Source: Marinobacter sp. es.042 | Lineage (GTDB): Bacteria > Pseudomonadota > Gammaproteobacteria > Pseudomonadales > Oleiphilaceae | DNA: 64,000 bases | Assembly (NCBI RefSeq): GCF_900188315.1 | Contig: NZ_LT897781.1 | Coordinates: forward strand, 1,116,001 to 1,180,000 | Direction: 5' to 3' | Part shown: in pieces, positions 1 through 8,543 of the stretch | Numbering within the stretch: position 1 is the stretch's first letter | How the letters are laid out: every line of letters begins with the position of its first letter | Position numbers and translations under genes: made by a program | The notes under the pieces: model-generated | Database searches by the model: none | Seen by the model: only the letters and a program-made list of their open reading frames with translations | What the model was told of the DNA's origin: nothing

Positions 1-562
1 AAAAGGCCAGCAGGCCGGGGTGAATGTCCTGGATCCACCGACGGACGCGCCAGCGGGCCAGGGGCAGTGGCGGTTCGGTTCTGGACGCCAGGGTTATCAG
101 AACGCCCGGCGGAACATAATCAATGAAATAGGCGAACTGCCTGTGGATGGCCGGGTTGCCAATAAAGTGGAAATCGTCCAGCACCAGCGACCACGGGCTG
201 TCATCACGAGCCAGCGTGTTGATCAGGCCGGTAATGGCTTCGGTAAACGTGTCATCTGACTGGTGGGCTAATTGTTTGCGCAAATCGGACGCGCCGGTCA
301 GGCCGGCTTGCTCAAAAGCACCTATCAGGTACTGCCAGAATCGCCGAGGCTCATCATCGTGTTCATCCAGAGAGAGCCAGGCGGTGGGGGAGGAAACCCT
401 TGAACACCATTGCGCAACCAGCGTGGTCTTGCCAAAACCGGCCGGAGCAATCACGAGATTCAGTCTTTTCGGAGCCCGGGACTCAAGCAAGGCACTCAGC
501 CGCTCACGTTTAACTGCGCGCGAGTCTGACGTTGGCCGAAGAAACTTTGTGGTGAGCAGCAT
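1..562 (-). CDS. MalT/LuxR-type STAND ATPase regulator, N-terminal part (runs off window)
   Basis: The 5' part of a leftward gene; about 187 codons are visible and the rest lies before base 1. From the ATG at 560-562 the protein reads into a Walker A loop (APAGFGKTT, about residues 35-43) and a Walker B-like LVLDDFHFI at about residue 125, as in large ATP-dependent MalT/AcoK regulators. Family knowledge says these carry a C-terminal LuxR helix-turn-helix after TPR-like repeats; that part cannot be seen. An AGGGA lies 4 nt before the ATG. The gene is divergent from cysB with a 246-bp gap. The family call is firm; the inducer and regulon are unknown. Confidence 0.8.
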   Translation of the reverse strand, partial: MLLTTKFLRPTSDSRAVKRERLSALLESRAPKRLNLVIAPAGFGKTTLVAQWCSRVSSPTAWLSLDEHDDEPRRFWQYLIGAFEQAGLTGASDLRKQLAHQSDDTFTEAITGLINTLARDDSPWSLVLDDFHFIGNPAIHRQFAYFIDYVPPGVLITLASRTEPPLPLARWRVRRWIQDIHPGLLAF

Positions 563-715
563 GGGTTCCCTGAGAACTGGAATTTTGATGTGCCCAGACA
601 GGGCTTTACGGATTGTGTCCTTTGTATTGGCCAAGTCAAGGGTTGGAGGGGCTTTTCATAGCCTCAGGGTTTTACCAGGGGCTGCGCAAATGCGATTTTG
701 GTCTAAACTGTGTAA

Positions 716-1786
<1,071 letters not shown>

Positions 1787-1805
1787 GAGGTGAGCGGGCA
1801 AGAGC

Positions 1806-1826
1806 CGCCCGGGTTATTCCCGGGCG
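1806..1826. terminator. GC-rich hairpin between convergent cysB and cysH
   Basis: A perfect 8-bp stem (CGCCCGGG / CCCGGGCG) with a 5-nt loop. The cysH stop codon falls inside the loop. No T-run follows on either strand, so it is a weak candidate for an intrinsic terminator; it could instead block 3' exonucleases or limit read-through between the convergent genes. Confidence 0.4.
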
Positions 1827-2536
1827 ATCAGGTTGCCGGCATGGAGGCCGCATTCTTTCTGGGTAGCTTCTTCCCACCACCAGCGGCCTTCACGCTCATG
1901 TTGACCGGGCAGGACAGGGCGGGTGCAGGGCTGGCAGCCGATGCTGACAAAGCCTTTCTCATGCAGTTTGTTGTAGGGCGCCTCTGACATACGGATGTAA
2001 TCCCACACCTCTTTTGATGTCCAGTTTGCGAGTGGGTTGAACTTTACCAGTGTTTTCTCATTACTTGAGAAGGCGGTGTCTTTCTGGACCAGCGGAACGT
2101 CGTTGCGTGTTCCGGGGCTCTGATCTTTCCGTTGCCCGGTAATCCATGCGTCCACGTTAGCCAGCTTGCGGCGCAGGGGATTGACCTTGCGAATGCCGCA
2201 ACACTCACCGTGCCCATCTTCATAGAAGCTGAAAAGGCCCTTTTTGTTCACCAGACCCTGAACTTCTTGAGCATCCGGAAACAGAACTTCGATCTCAATG
2301 CCGTAATGCTTGCGAACCCGCTCTACAAAATCGTAGGTTTCCGGATGCAGACGGCCTGTATCCAGAGTGAAAACCTTCAGGTTGTCGGTCAGCTTGTGCG
2401 CCATTTCAATCAACACGACATCTTCTGCGCCACTGAAAGAGATGGCGATGTTATCGTATTGTTGCAGCGCGGCTTTGAGAATCGAACGGGGGCTCTGGCC
2501 TTCGAGCTCTTCCCGCAGGGTTTGAATATCGGTCAT
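1814..2536 (-). CDS. cysH: Assimilatory adenylylsulfate (APS) reductase
   Basis: A 240-residue cytoplasmic enzyme that reduces adenylylsulfate to sulfite with electrons from thioredoxin. The PP-loop-like SFSGAEDVV (33-41) is near the N-terminus. Cys112-Cys113 (ECCGIRK) and Cys201/Cys204 (GCQPC) are the four ligands of a [4Fe-4S] cluster, and Cys229 in ECGLH is the catalytic cysteine. The cluster cysteines mark the APS-using class found in Pseudomonas and plants, not the cluster-free PAPS reductase of E. coli. The frame is open 10 codons further upstream, but MTDIQTL at 2536 is the usual start. It is convergent with cysB, its expected activator. Confidence 0.96.
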   Translation of the reverse strand: MTDIQTLREELEGQSPRSILKAALQQYDNIAISFSGAEDVVLIEMAHKLTDNLKVFTLDTGRLHPETYDFVERVRKHYGIEIEVLFPDAQEVQGLVNKKGLFSFYEDGHGECCGIRKVNPLRRKLANVDAWITGQRKDQSPGTRNDVPLVQKDTAFSSNEKTLVKFNPLANWTSKEVWDYIRMSEAPYNKLHEKGFVSIGCQPCTRPVLPGQHEREGRWWWEEATQKECGLHAGNLIARE

Positions 2537-2768
2537 GGCCCGGCATTGCCTTCTATGGGTGTGCAAGGGTATCTAACTGACCGAAAAGGCTACCATTAAA
2601 TGCCTCATACCCTGAAGGAATGACGATCTATATGGTTATTCCGCGTTTAAAAGCGTGGGATTACACTTCCACGATGCAATCCTGCCCGGTTTTTCTTATC
2701 ATACGCTCCGAATCTAGGCAGGCGGATTGACCGTCCTGGCCTCTTACCCATCAAAGCAGGAGATCGTT

Positions 2769-3383
2769 GTGGAACTGGCATGCCTTGACCTTGAAGGAGT
2801 ATTGATCCCGGAGATCTGGATCGCGTTCGCCGAAAAGACCGGCATTGAAGAGCTCAAGGCGACCACCCGCGATATTCCGGATTATGACGTGCTGATGAAG
2901 CAGCGCCTCAAGCTGCTGGACCAGCACGGCTATGGCCTTCCGCAAATCCAGGAAGTGATTGGCGAGCTGGACCCGCTGCCCGGCGCCCGGGAGTTTCTGG
3001 ATTGGCTGCGCGAGCGTTTTCAGGTTGTGATACTGTCCGACACCTTCTACGAATTCGCGATGCCCCTGATGAAGAAGCTGGGTTATCCGGCACTGCTTTG
3101 TCACAAGCTGGAAGTTGCAGACGACGGCCAGATCACGAACTACCTGCTGCGCCAGCGCGATCCCAAGCGACAGTCCGTGAGGGCATTCCAATTGCTGAAT
3201 TACCGCGTGATTGCTGCCGGTGATTCATACAACGACACCACCATGCTGGGGCAGGCCGAAGCCGGTATTCTTTTCCACGCTCCGCAGAACGTAATCGACG
3301 AGTTCCCGCAGTTCCCTGCAGTGCATAACTTCGAGGATCTCAGGCAGGAGTTTCTCAAGGCCAGTGCTGTTCACAACGCCTGA
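2769..3383 (+). CDS. thrH: ThrH, phosphoserine phosphatase / homoserine phosphotransferase
   Basis: A HAD-superfamily protein of 204 residues. Motif I is DLEGVL (family DxDxT variant with Glu at the second acid), SDTF is motif II and GDSYNDTTML is motif IV. ThrH of Pseudomonas dephosphorylates phosphoserine and can pass the phosphate to homoserine, linking serine and threonine synthesis. I chose the GTG at 2769 because AGGAG lies 6-7 nt upstream and the protein then has the standard length; the frame is open from a TTG at 2727. It is convergent with pabB across a long palindrome. Confidence 0.93.
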   Translation: MELACLDLEGVLIPEIWIAFAEKTGIEELKATTRDIPDYDVLMKQRLKLLDQHGYGLPQIQEVIGELDPLPGAREFLDWLRERFQVVILSDTFYEFAMPLMKKLGYPALLCHKLEVADDGQITNYLLRQRDPKRQSVRAFQLLNYRVIAAGDSYNDTTMLGQAEAGILFHAPQNVIDEFPQFPAVHNFEDLRQEFLKASAVHNA

Positions 3384-3399
3384 ATGGAAAACTGAAAAC

Positions 3400-3429
3400 G
3401 GGGTCAGAAGAACGCTTTCTTCTGACCCC
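3400..3429. repeat. Perfect 13-bp palindrome between thrH and pabB (REP-like or bidirectional terminator)
   Basis: GGGGTCAGAAGAA, a 4-nt loop (CGCT), then the exact reverse complement. It sits in the 65-bp gap between two convergent genes. There is no T-run. The GGGGTCAGA/TCTGACCCC core resembles, from memory, dispersed palindromes in gammaproteobacteria that are linked to REP-associated tyrosine transposases; only one copy is visible here. Confidence 0.7.
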
Positions 3430-3448
3430 ACGTTTACCTAAATTCAGT

Positions 3449-4804
3449 TCACTCAATCACCAATTCTTCCAGAAACCGCATTAAAGACCCGACTTTTGCG
3501 AGCGTCTCCTGATATTCAGCCTCGGGATCCGAATCCGCAACAATACCGCCACCACCCCAGCACCGAATAGTGCCCTGGCCGTCACACAGCATGGTTCGAA
3601 TCGCAATATTGCTGTCGAGCGTGCCATCCAGTCCGCGATAGAAAATCGAGCCGCAGTAGGGGCCACGCCAGTGGGGCTCAAGCTCCCGGATGATTTCCAT
3701 TGCTCGGATCTTGGGCGCACCCGTAATGGAACCGCCCGGGAATGCGTCAAACAGAGCCTTCATGGGCGTAACACCGTCGGCAAGTTCCGCGCGAATGTGG
3801 CTGACGAGGTGATGAACGTTCTTGTAGGACTCAAGAGCAAAAAGTTTGTCGACTTTCACGCTACCGGGTTTCGCGTTCAGGCCAAGATCATTGCGGAGAA
3901 GATCGACGATCATCAGGTTTTCGGCGAGGTCCTTTTCGGAGCCTTCCAGTTCAGAGGCATAGGCCAGATCGGTTTCCGGCGTTCTGCCTCTCGGCCTGGT
4001 GCCCTTGATGGGGCTGGTGGTTACGGTGCGATCGTGTATCTCGAGAAAACGTTCGGGGGAGACCGAGATAATCGATGCTTCGCCTGTTCGGATGAAACCG
4101 CTGTAGGGCGTAGGGTTAGCATCCGAAAGCGCCTGGAATGCTCGCCAGGGATCCCCTGCGAAACGGCCTGAGAATTCCTGGGACAGATTCGCCTGATAAC
4201 AATCGCCGGCTTCGATGTATTGGCGAACCCTTTCTACGCTCGTCCTGAAGGCAACCGGTGTTTGCCTGGGCTGAAATCCGCAAACCATAGACCATCCAGT
4301 GGAGGCGGTGGGTACGTCCGTGGCCAGCCACTGGTCCAGTAAATCCCGCGTCCCATCAGGGCAATCCGGATGAATCCAAAGCCAATATTGATCTGTCTTG
4401 CGATTATGACTGGCAGTCCAAAGATAGAATCCTGCAGACATCAGGGGAACATCCAGAGATGAGCAGAGCTCTCTGAGACGGTTTTCCCTGACATACCCGA
4501 GCTCATAGCCCAGGAATCCAATCCACCCTCCGGACAGGCATTCCGGATTGGGTTCCTGTTCGATCTGGAACTGGCGGACGAGGCTTTCCATGTTCTGGGC
4601 AAGCTGATCGGAGCAGAAATCTTCAGGCACAGGGTGTTGGAGTACTTCGGTGGCAACAGCTCTGGCAGAAAATCCGCTGAAAACTCCCCGGGCCGCGCCG
4701 TTACCGACACTCCCGATATAGGCGAAATCTGCTTTCCGGCAGGCATGGCTTAGCAGGCGATGGTAGCGCTCCTGGTTGAGTTCAAGCATGGTTGCCGGGT
4801 TCAA
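3449..4804 (-). CDS. pabB: Aminodeoxychorismate synthase component I (PabB)
   Basis: A chorismate-binding enzyme of about 451 residues that, with a glutaminase partner (PabA/TrpG, not in this window), converts chorismate to 4-amino-4-deoxychorismate for folate. The PIKGT motif has the lysine typical of PabB where anthranilate synthase TrpE has PIAGT. VDLLRNDLG and FPGGSITGAPK are the conserved C-terminal motifs. Start is uncertain: the TTG at 4804 follows GGAGG by 4 nt; the alternatives are an ATG at 4789 with no ribosome site and a GTG at 4843. It is transcribed away from the exported-protein locus at 5 kb. Confidence 0.93.
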   Translation of the reverse strand: MNPATMLELNQERYHRLLSHACRKADFAYIGSVGNGAARGVFSGFSARAVATEVLQHPVPEDFCSDQLAQNMESLVRQFQIEQEPNPECLSGGWIGFLGYELGYVRENRLRELCSSLDVPLMSAGFYLWTASHNRKTDQYWLWIHPDCPDGTRDLLDQWLATDVPTASTGWSMVCGFQPRQTPVAFRTSVERVRQYIEAGDCYQANLSQEFSGRFAGDPWRAFQALSDANPTPYSGFIRTGEASIISVSPERFLEIHDRTVTTSPIKGTRPRGRTPETDLAYASELEGSEKDLAENLMIVDLLRNDLGLNAKPGSVKVDKLFALESYKNVHHLVSHIRAELADGVTPMKALFDAFPGGSITGAPKIRAMEIIRELEPHWRGPYCGSIFYRGLDGTLDSNIAIRTMLCDGQGTIRCWGGGGIVADSDPEAEYQETLAKVGSLMRFLEELVIE

Positions 4805-5027
4805 GGTCCCTCCGGATTCTTCGAGAAATGATAAACAGCACACAAAACGGGCGTTGTGGGGTTCGTCTGGCCACTGATCTAATGAAAAATCGCTTCAGTT
4901 GATCACTCGGCGGGAAAGCCGAACGATATTCTAACTGAGTTGCTGGCTCATTCTTAATACAAAAACAAATAGAACCCTACCGCTGAGAATTCGCAGTGAA
5001 GTAGAGCAAGAAAGATGGAGAAAAAAC

Positions 5028-5591
5028 ATGACGAAAACGACTTCGATGTTCATCCGGATAACGACGGTGTTTTCCTTCGTTACTCTAGTCACACTGCTTG
5101 CGGGGCTTTCCCATGCGCAGAGTGGAGGTGCCACCGAGGATGAGGTCAAACAGATGGTGCAGAAACAGTTCGAGCGAATGTATCAAAAAGGTGTCGAGAA
5201 CCTCTCAGACCGAATTGTAGTGTCCGGTGGCGTAAAGCCGTTCGCTGTGGTTACAGATACCGGCGACCAGACCAAGGCGATCCGTATCAAGCAAGCCGAA
5301 GAGATGCCTGCCGATGTCGCTTTTGAAGTGCTGCGTCGTTCTCTAATCGCCCTGGTGAAGAAAGGAAAGATTGGTGCAACAGCCATTTTCTACACGGCTG
5401 ACAATCCGAATAAAGAGGCTAACGCCGAGAAGGTTCTTGTCGTTGAAATGGAGCATATTTTTGGGCCGACGCTGGCGCAGCTCGTGCCGTTCACAATCAA
5501 GGACGGTAAAGCACGTTTTGGTGACCAAGTTGTCGTGGATATGAAGAAGCAGATTTTCAACATCAAGGTTGATGAAGAAGCTGCGGAATAA
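5028..5591 (+). CDS. Exported protein of unknown function, 187 aa
   Basis: I do not recognise a family. A signal peptide is clear: MTKTTSMFIR, a hydrophobic core (TTVFSFVTLVTLLAGL) and SHA-Q as a probable cleavage site near residue 30. The mature part starts with a charged, probably helical stretch (EDEVKQMVQKQFERMYQKG) and then reads as a small mixed alpha/beta domain; there is no cysteine pair, no lipobox and no membrane segment after the signal. GGAG stands 8 nt before the ATG. It lies 159 bp ahead of the FilA-like gene in the same direction, with a CRP-like site between them, so the two may be coexpressed or separately promoted. Confidence 0.85.
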   Translation: MTKTTSMFIRITTVFSFVTLVTLLAGLSHAQSGGATEDEVKQMVQKQFERMYQKGVENLSDRIVVSGGVKPFAVVTDTGDQTKAIRIKQAEEMPADVAFEVLRRSLIALVKKGKIGATAIFYTADNPNKEANAEKVLVVEMEHIFGPTLAQLVPFTIKDGKARFGDQVVVDMKKQIFNIKVDEEAAE

Positions 5592-5625
5592 TTAGCGAGT
5601 GTCGGACAATCTAATTATTGGTTAG

Positions 5626-5641
5626 TGTGAAAGTGTTCACG
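5626..5641 (+). promoter_or_regulatory. CRP/Vfr-like binding site upstream of the FilA-like gene
   Basis: TGTGA-AAGTGT-TCACG matches 9 of 10 core positions of the cAMP receptor consensus TGTGA-N6-TCACA. A weak sigma-70 pair lies downstream: CTGACG at 5658-5663 and GATACA at 5681-5686, 17 nt apart. A start near 5693 would place the site centre near -60, the class I activator position. This is inference from pattern; a chance match cannot be excluded. Confidence 0.5.
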
Positions 5642-5750
5642 GAACATTTTGTTACCTCTGACGTACTCTGTAGCCGTGCAGATACAAAAGTAAACCAAAC
5701 AGTCTGCATGCATGGAAATAAAAACAATTTGTTCCGTAAAGGAGAACGTT

Positions 5751-6569
5751 ATGAAAGGCCTGAAGAAACTCGCACTGGCAACTGCCGTTGCTGCAGCTCC
5801 GTTTGCAGCTAGCGCTGACCTTAAGGCACTGGATGACAGTGCAATGGGCAACGTGACCGGTCAGGCTGGTGTAACCATCGAACTGGAAACTGAAGTAAGC
5901 ATCGGTGAGTTCCGCTACACCGACGAAGGTTACCTCTCAGTAAACGACATCTTCATTGGTGGCGGTTCCGTTGAGCGTGATGCTAGCGGAAATGTGACTG
6001 GTGTCGATGGTCGGCTTGACGACCTCTATGTGGATATCGATGTTGAGGATGATGGCGACGCTTACATTGATGTACACAGCATCTCCGGCGCTCCAATCGA
6101 CTTCGCTGTCGGTGTAGGTTCGGCATCCCTGCACGCAACAGATGGTAGCGGCGACAGCACTCTTTTGGCGAGCAACATCGGCATTGAGGGCAACCTGGGG
6201 CTGCTGAATATTCGTGTGGATACCGCTACTGACAATCTGATCATGAACGTTGGTTTCAACGTGACTGATATGGATATGGATGTGGACTTCCTCGGCGTCA
6301 ATGTTCGTGATCTCACTGTGTATGGTGCCACCTACTACGAAAATGGCGGTGCCATTGACGCAGCGAGCATGTTCGCTAGCGCACAAATCACCGTTGGCAA
6401 AGGCACTTCCGTTAGAACTGGTGGCGATGCCCTCGAAATCACCGTTCCACAGTTCGTAGCTGACATCGGTGTCGGCGCTGTTGAGATCGGCGGTGAGTCT
6501 ATCGGTTCATTCCGTATGGACAACCTCGCCGTTACCAACACCACTATGCGTGTTTATGGTCACCAGTAA
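5751..6569 (+). CDS. FilA-like / DUF6160 exported protein
   Basis: A 272-residue exported protein. After a signal peptide (MKGLKKLALATAVAAAPFAASA) comes LDDSAMGNVTGQAGVTIELE, the early-mature motif shared by DUF6160 proteins, some annotated as the FilA pilus-system protein in Acinetobacter. The rest is Asp/Gly/Val-rich and probably beta-rich, with no cysteine and a strongly acidic middle. GGAG lies just before the ATG at 5751; the frame is open to 5712, but that start would bury the signal peptide. A CRP-like site lies 110 bp upstream and a strong terminator follows. Codons such as ggt, gct and gtt are commoner than in neighbours, suggesting high expression or a different origin. Biochemical function is unknown. 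Confidence 0.85.
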   Translation: MKGLKKLALATAVAAAPFAASADLKALDDSAMGNVTGQAGVTIELETEVSIGEFRYTDEGYLSVNDIFIGGGSVERDASGNVTGVDGRLDDLYVDIDVEDDGDAYIDVHSISGAPIDFAVGVGSASLHATDGSGDSTLLASNIGIEGNLGLLNIRVDTATDNLIMNVGFNVTDMDMDVDFLGVNVRDLTVYGATYYENGGAIDAASMFASAQITVGKGTSVRTGGDALEITVPQFVADIGVGAVEIGGESIGSFRMDNLAVTNTTMRVYGHQ

Positions 6570-6593
6570 GTTGACCTGAAACGGACGTTAGTG

Positions 6594-6621
6594 AAACGCC
6601 CCGCACTGCGGGGCGTTTTTT
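6594..6621 (+). terminator. Intrinsic terminator of the FilA-like gene
   Basis: A 10-bp perfect stem (AACGCCCCGC / GCGGGGCGTT), loop ACT, followed by a run of six T. It lies 25 bp after the stop codon. Confidence 0.93.
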
Positions 6622-6645
6622 ATTGGCCAGCAGAAAACTTGAACC

Positions 6646-6676
6646 AAAAAAACGGCAGCCAACTCTGGCTGCCGTT
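6646..6676 (-). terminator. Intrinsic terminator of the leftward exported-protein gene
   Basis: An 11-bp perfect stem (AACGGCAGCCA / TGGCTGCCGTT), loop ACTC. On the minus strand it is followed by a T-run (the A-run 6646-6652 on the plus strand). It lies 27 bp beyond the stop codon of the 6703-7320 gene, back to back with the terminator at 6594-6621. Confidence 0.9.
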
Positions 6677-6702
6677 TGCAAAACGAATCAATTTACTTTC
6701 CG

Positions 6703-7320
6703 CTACTGATCCGGCACCGCTATAGAAAGATCAAATCCTCCACCAGGTCGTGGCGTCAAGGTGATCGGCCCTTCATTAATAGCCTGCGGAACCTGTATCT
6801 GATCAATGCCCGGCGGATTGCCGATTCTGAAATTCAGGTTCTGCCCGTCAAACCCTATCCCCAGTTGATCATTAAGAAAGGTTTGCGTAAAAGGCTCTTC
6901 CGGAATCTGTGCCTGCTGCCCGAAGATGATTGGTGGAATCGTTGGGGTAAACTCCGCTGGCGGCTGTGCCCGGGCAATTTCTTCCTGGGGCAGCAGCAGG
7001 GCGCGCCGGAGGAATTCATCCTCTGCGTTTTCCAGAGCATCGGTCTTGCCCTCATCAACGTATCGTTGCAAGGCTTCCCGGTAAGCTTCCTCTTGAGCTT
7101 CGGTCAATACCGGTTCGCCGGGCGATATGGTGAGGGAGCGCAGGATACGTTGGCGGTCGGCTTCTGATTTCTTCCGTTCTTTAGGTACAACGATTACGGC
7201 GGAATCTTTCACATAGGTTTCCACCATCTCGTCCGAGGTCATGGTCTGAACGCCACCGAAGGCAGGTAAAGCAACAACCAGGCCGCTGATGGCGGTGGTG
7301 AGCAAATGTCGGCGTTTCAT
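6703..7320 (-). CDS. Exported protein of unknown function, 205 aa, Gln/Pro-rich
   Basis: I do not recognise a family. It begins with a signal peptide (MKRRHLLTTAISGLVVALPAFGG). The mature part starts with a charged helical stretch (PKERKKSEADRQRILRSL), then EAQEEAYREALQRYVDEG, and ends in a Pro/Gln/Gly-rich segment finishing GGGFDLSIAVPDQ. There is no cysteine after the signal, no lipobox and no further membrane segment. AGAGG lies about 8 nt before the ATG. It faces the FilA-like gene across a pair of terminators, so it is a separate transcription unit, but all three exported proteins sit together between pabB and the DUF58 gene. Confidence 0.8.
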   Translation of the reverse strand: MKRRHLLTTAISGLVVALPAFGGVQTMTSDEMVETYVKDSAVIVVPKERKKSEADRQRILRSLTISPGEPVLTEAQEEAYREALQRYVDEGKTDALENAEDEFLRRALLLPQEEIARAQPPAEFTPTIPPIIFGQQAQIPEEPFTQTFLNDQLGIGFDGQNLNFRIGNPPGIDQIQVPQAINEGPITLTPRPGGGFDLSIAVPDQ

Positions 7321-7508
7321 AATCTGGCCTCTTTTGTTTAAAAAATACGCTCCCTTGGGCGAGTATTCGGTTTGTCAGACAGGAATTCAAGGCAGATGAT
7401 CCGGGATTGTGATCAGAATCTTTGATTTTTCGGTACTGTTACTAATCAATGCAAAATCGTGGTCGAATACCATGAACTTTTTGGGCATCGCAGGGCCTCA
7501 ATTTTACT

Positions 7509-8543
7509 ATGAAAAATCCGTTCAGAAATCGCTTTCGTCGCTGGATTAACCGACGGATTCCGCGGTCCGATGTCCAGAGCTTCAGTCAGAAGAACATATT
7601 CATCCTGCCTACCGGTGCGGGGCTCGTGTTCGGGCTGTTGCTCGTCATCATGCTTCTCACCGCCATCAATTATCAGAATAGCCTGATTTATTTGAGTACC
7701 TTTTTGCTTGGGGCGGTCTTTGTTGGCGCGATGCATCAGACCCATCGAAATCTGTCCGGTCTGGAGCTCACGCTGGTTCAGCCAGGAGAGGGCTTTGCAG
7801 GTGATGATATTCCGTTCCGACTCCGCTTGAAGGCAGGGCGGGATGACGCCATTGCCATCCTGCTGTCCTGCGAAGAGTCCGGCCTCGCCCCGGTCCACGT
7901 CCATTCGGGCCGGTCCCAGGATGTCACGCTTCCGGTTCATTCCGCTCATCGGGGGTATTTGCGGCCCGATCGTGTACGGATTGAAACGCGTTTTCCGTTC
8001 GGCCTCCTCAAGGCCTGGTCGTGGGTTCGGCCGGTATCCGCCGGTCTGGTATTTCCAAGGCCGGTTCCAGCACCTGAGGCGTTCAGCACGGTAGAGGATG
8101 GTGAAGATTCAGCAGAAGCACGATCCGTTGAAGGCAATGATCATGCGGATATCCGACCCTGGCGGGAAGGTGATCTCAGCCAGCGGGTACTCTGGAAACG
8201 GTTCGCACGAACCGGGCAAATGGTGGTCGCAGACTGGGAGGGTGAGCAGGGCAGTCCCTACTGGCTGGATTTCAACGCCTACCCCGGCGCAGACCATGAG
8301 TTGCGGTTGAGTTACCTGGCGTTTCTGGTTAACGAACGGGGCAAAAGCGGTGTGCGCTTCGGGTTGAATCTCCCCGGGCAAAACATTGAGCCTGATTCGG
8401 GGCCAGCGCACGCAATGCGGTGCCTGCGAGCATTGGCAACCTGGGGTGAGGAACGGCCCCGGGATGCCATGGCCGAGCCCCATGGAACGCGCAGGCAGCC
8501 GATAGGAAACTCACCGCGGTATGCAAGGGAGGGGCAGGCTTGA
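7509..8543 (+). CDS. DUF58 domain protein
   Basis: A 344-residue membrane-anchored protein. Two adjacent hydrophobic segments (about residues 33-50 and 55-77) follow a basic N-terminus. A beta-sandwich-like middle leads to the DUF58 core with DIRPWREGDLSQRVLWKRFARTG at about residues 214-236. In many bacteria DUF58 proteins work with a MoxR AAA+ ATPase and a TgpA-type transglutaminase. Here the transglutaminase overlaps by 4 nt, but no MoxR gene precedes it; a leftward unrelated gene lies upstream. Molecular function is unknown. Confidence 0.88.
   Translation: MKNPFRNRFRRWINRRIPRSDVQSFSQKNIFILPTGAGLVFGLLLVIMLLTAINYQNSLIYLSTFLLGAVFVGAMHQTHRNLSGLELTLVQPGEGFAGDDIPFRLRLKAGRDDAIAILLSCEESGLAPVHVHSGRSQDVTLPVHSAHRGYLRPDRVRIETRFPFGLLKAWSWVRPVSAGLVFPRPVPAPEAFSTVEDGEDSAEARSVEGNDHADIRPWREGDLSQRVLWKRFARTGQMVVADWEGEQGSPYWLDFNAYPGADHELRLSYLAFLVNERGKSGVRFGLNLPGQNIEPDSGPAHAMRCLRALATWGEERPRDAMAEPHGTRRQPIGNSPRYAREGQA

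Noticed and set aside
1814-2536. PAPS reductase
   Set aside because: The four cluster cysteines (112, 113, 201, 204) indicate APS reductase.
3449-4804. trpE instead of pabB
   Set aside because: The PIKGT lysine and the neighbourhood with thrH favour PabB.
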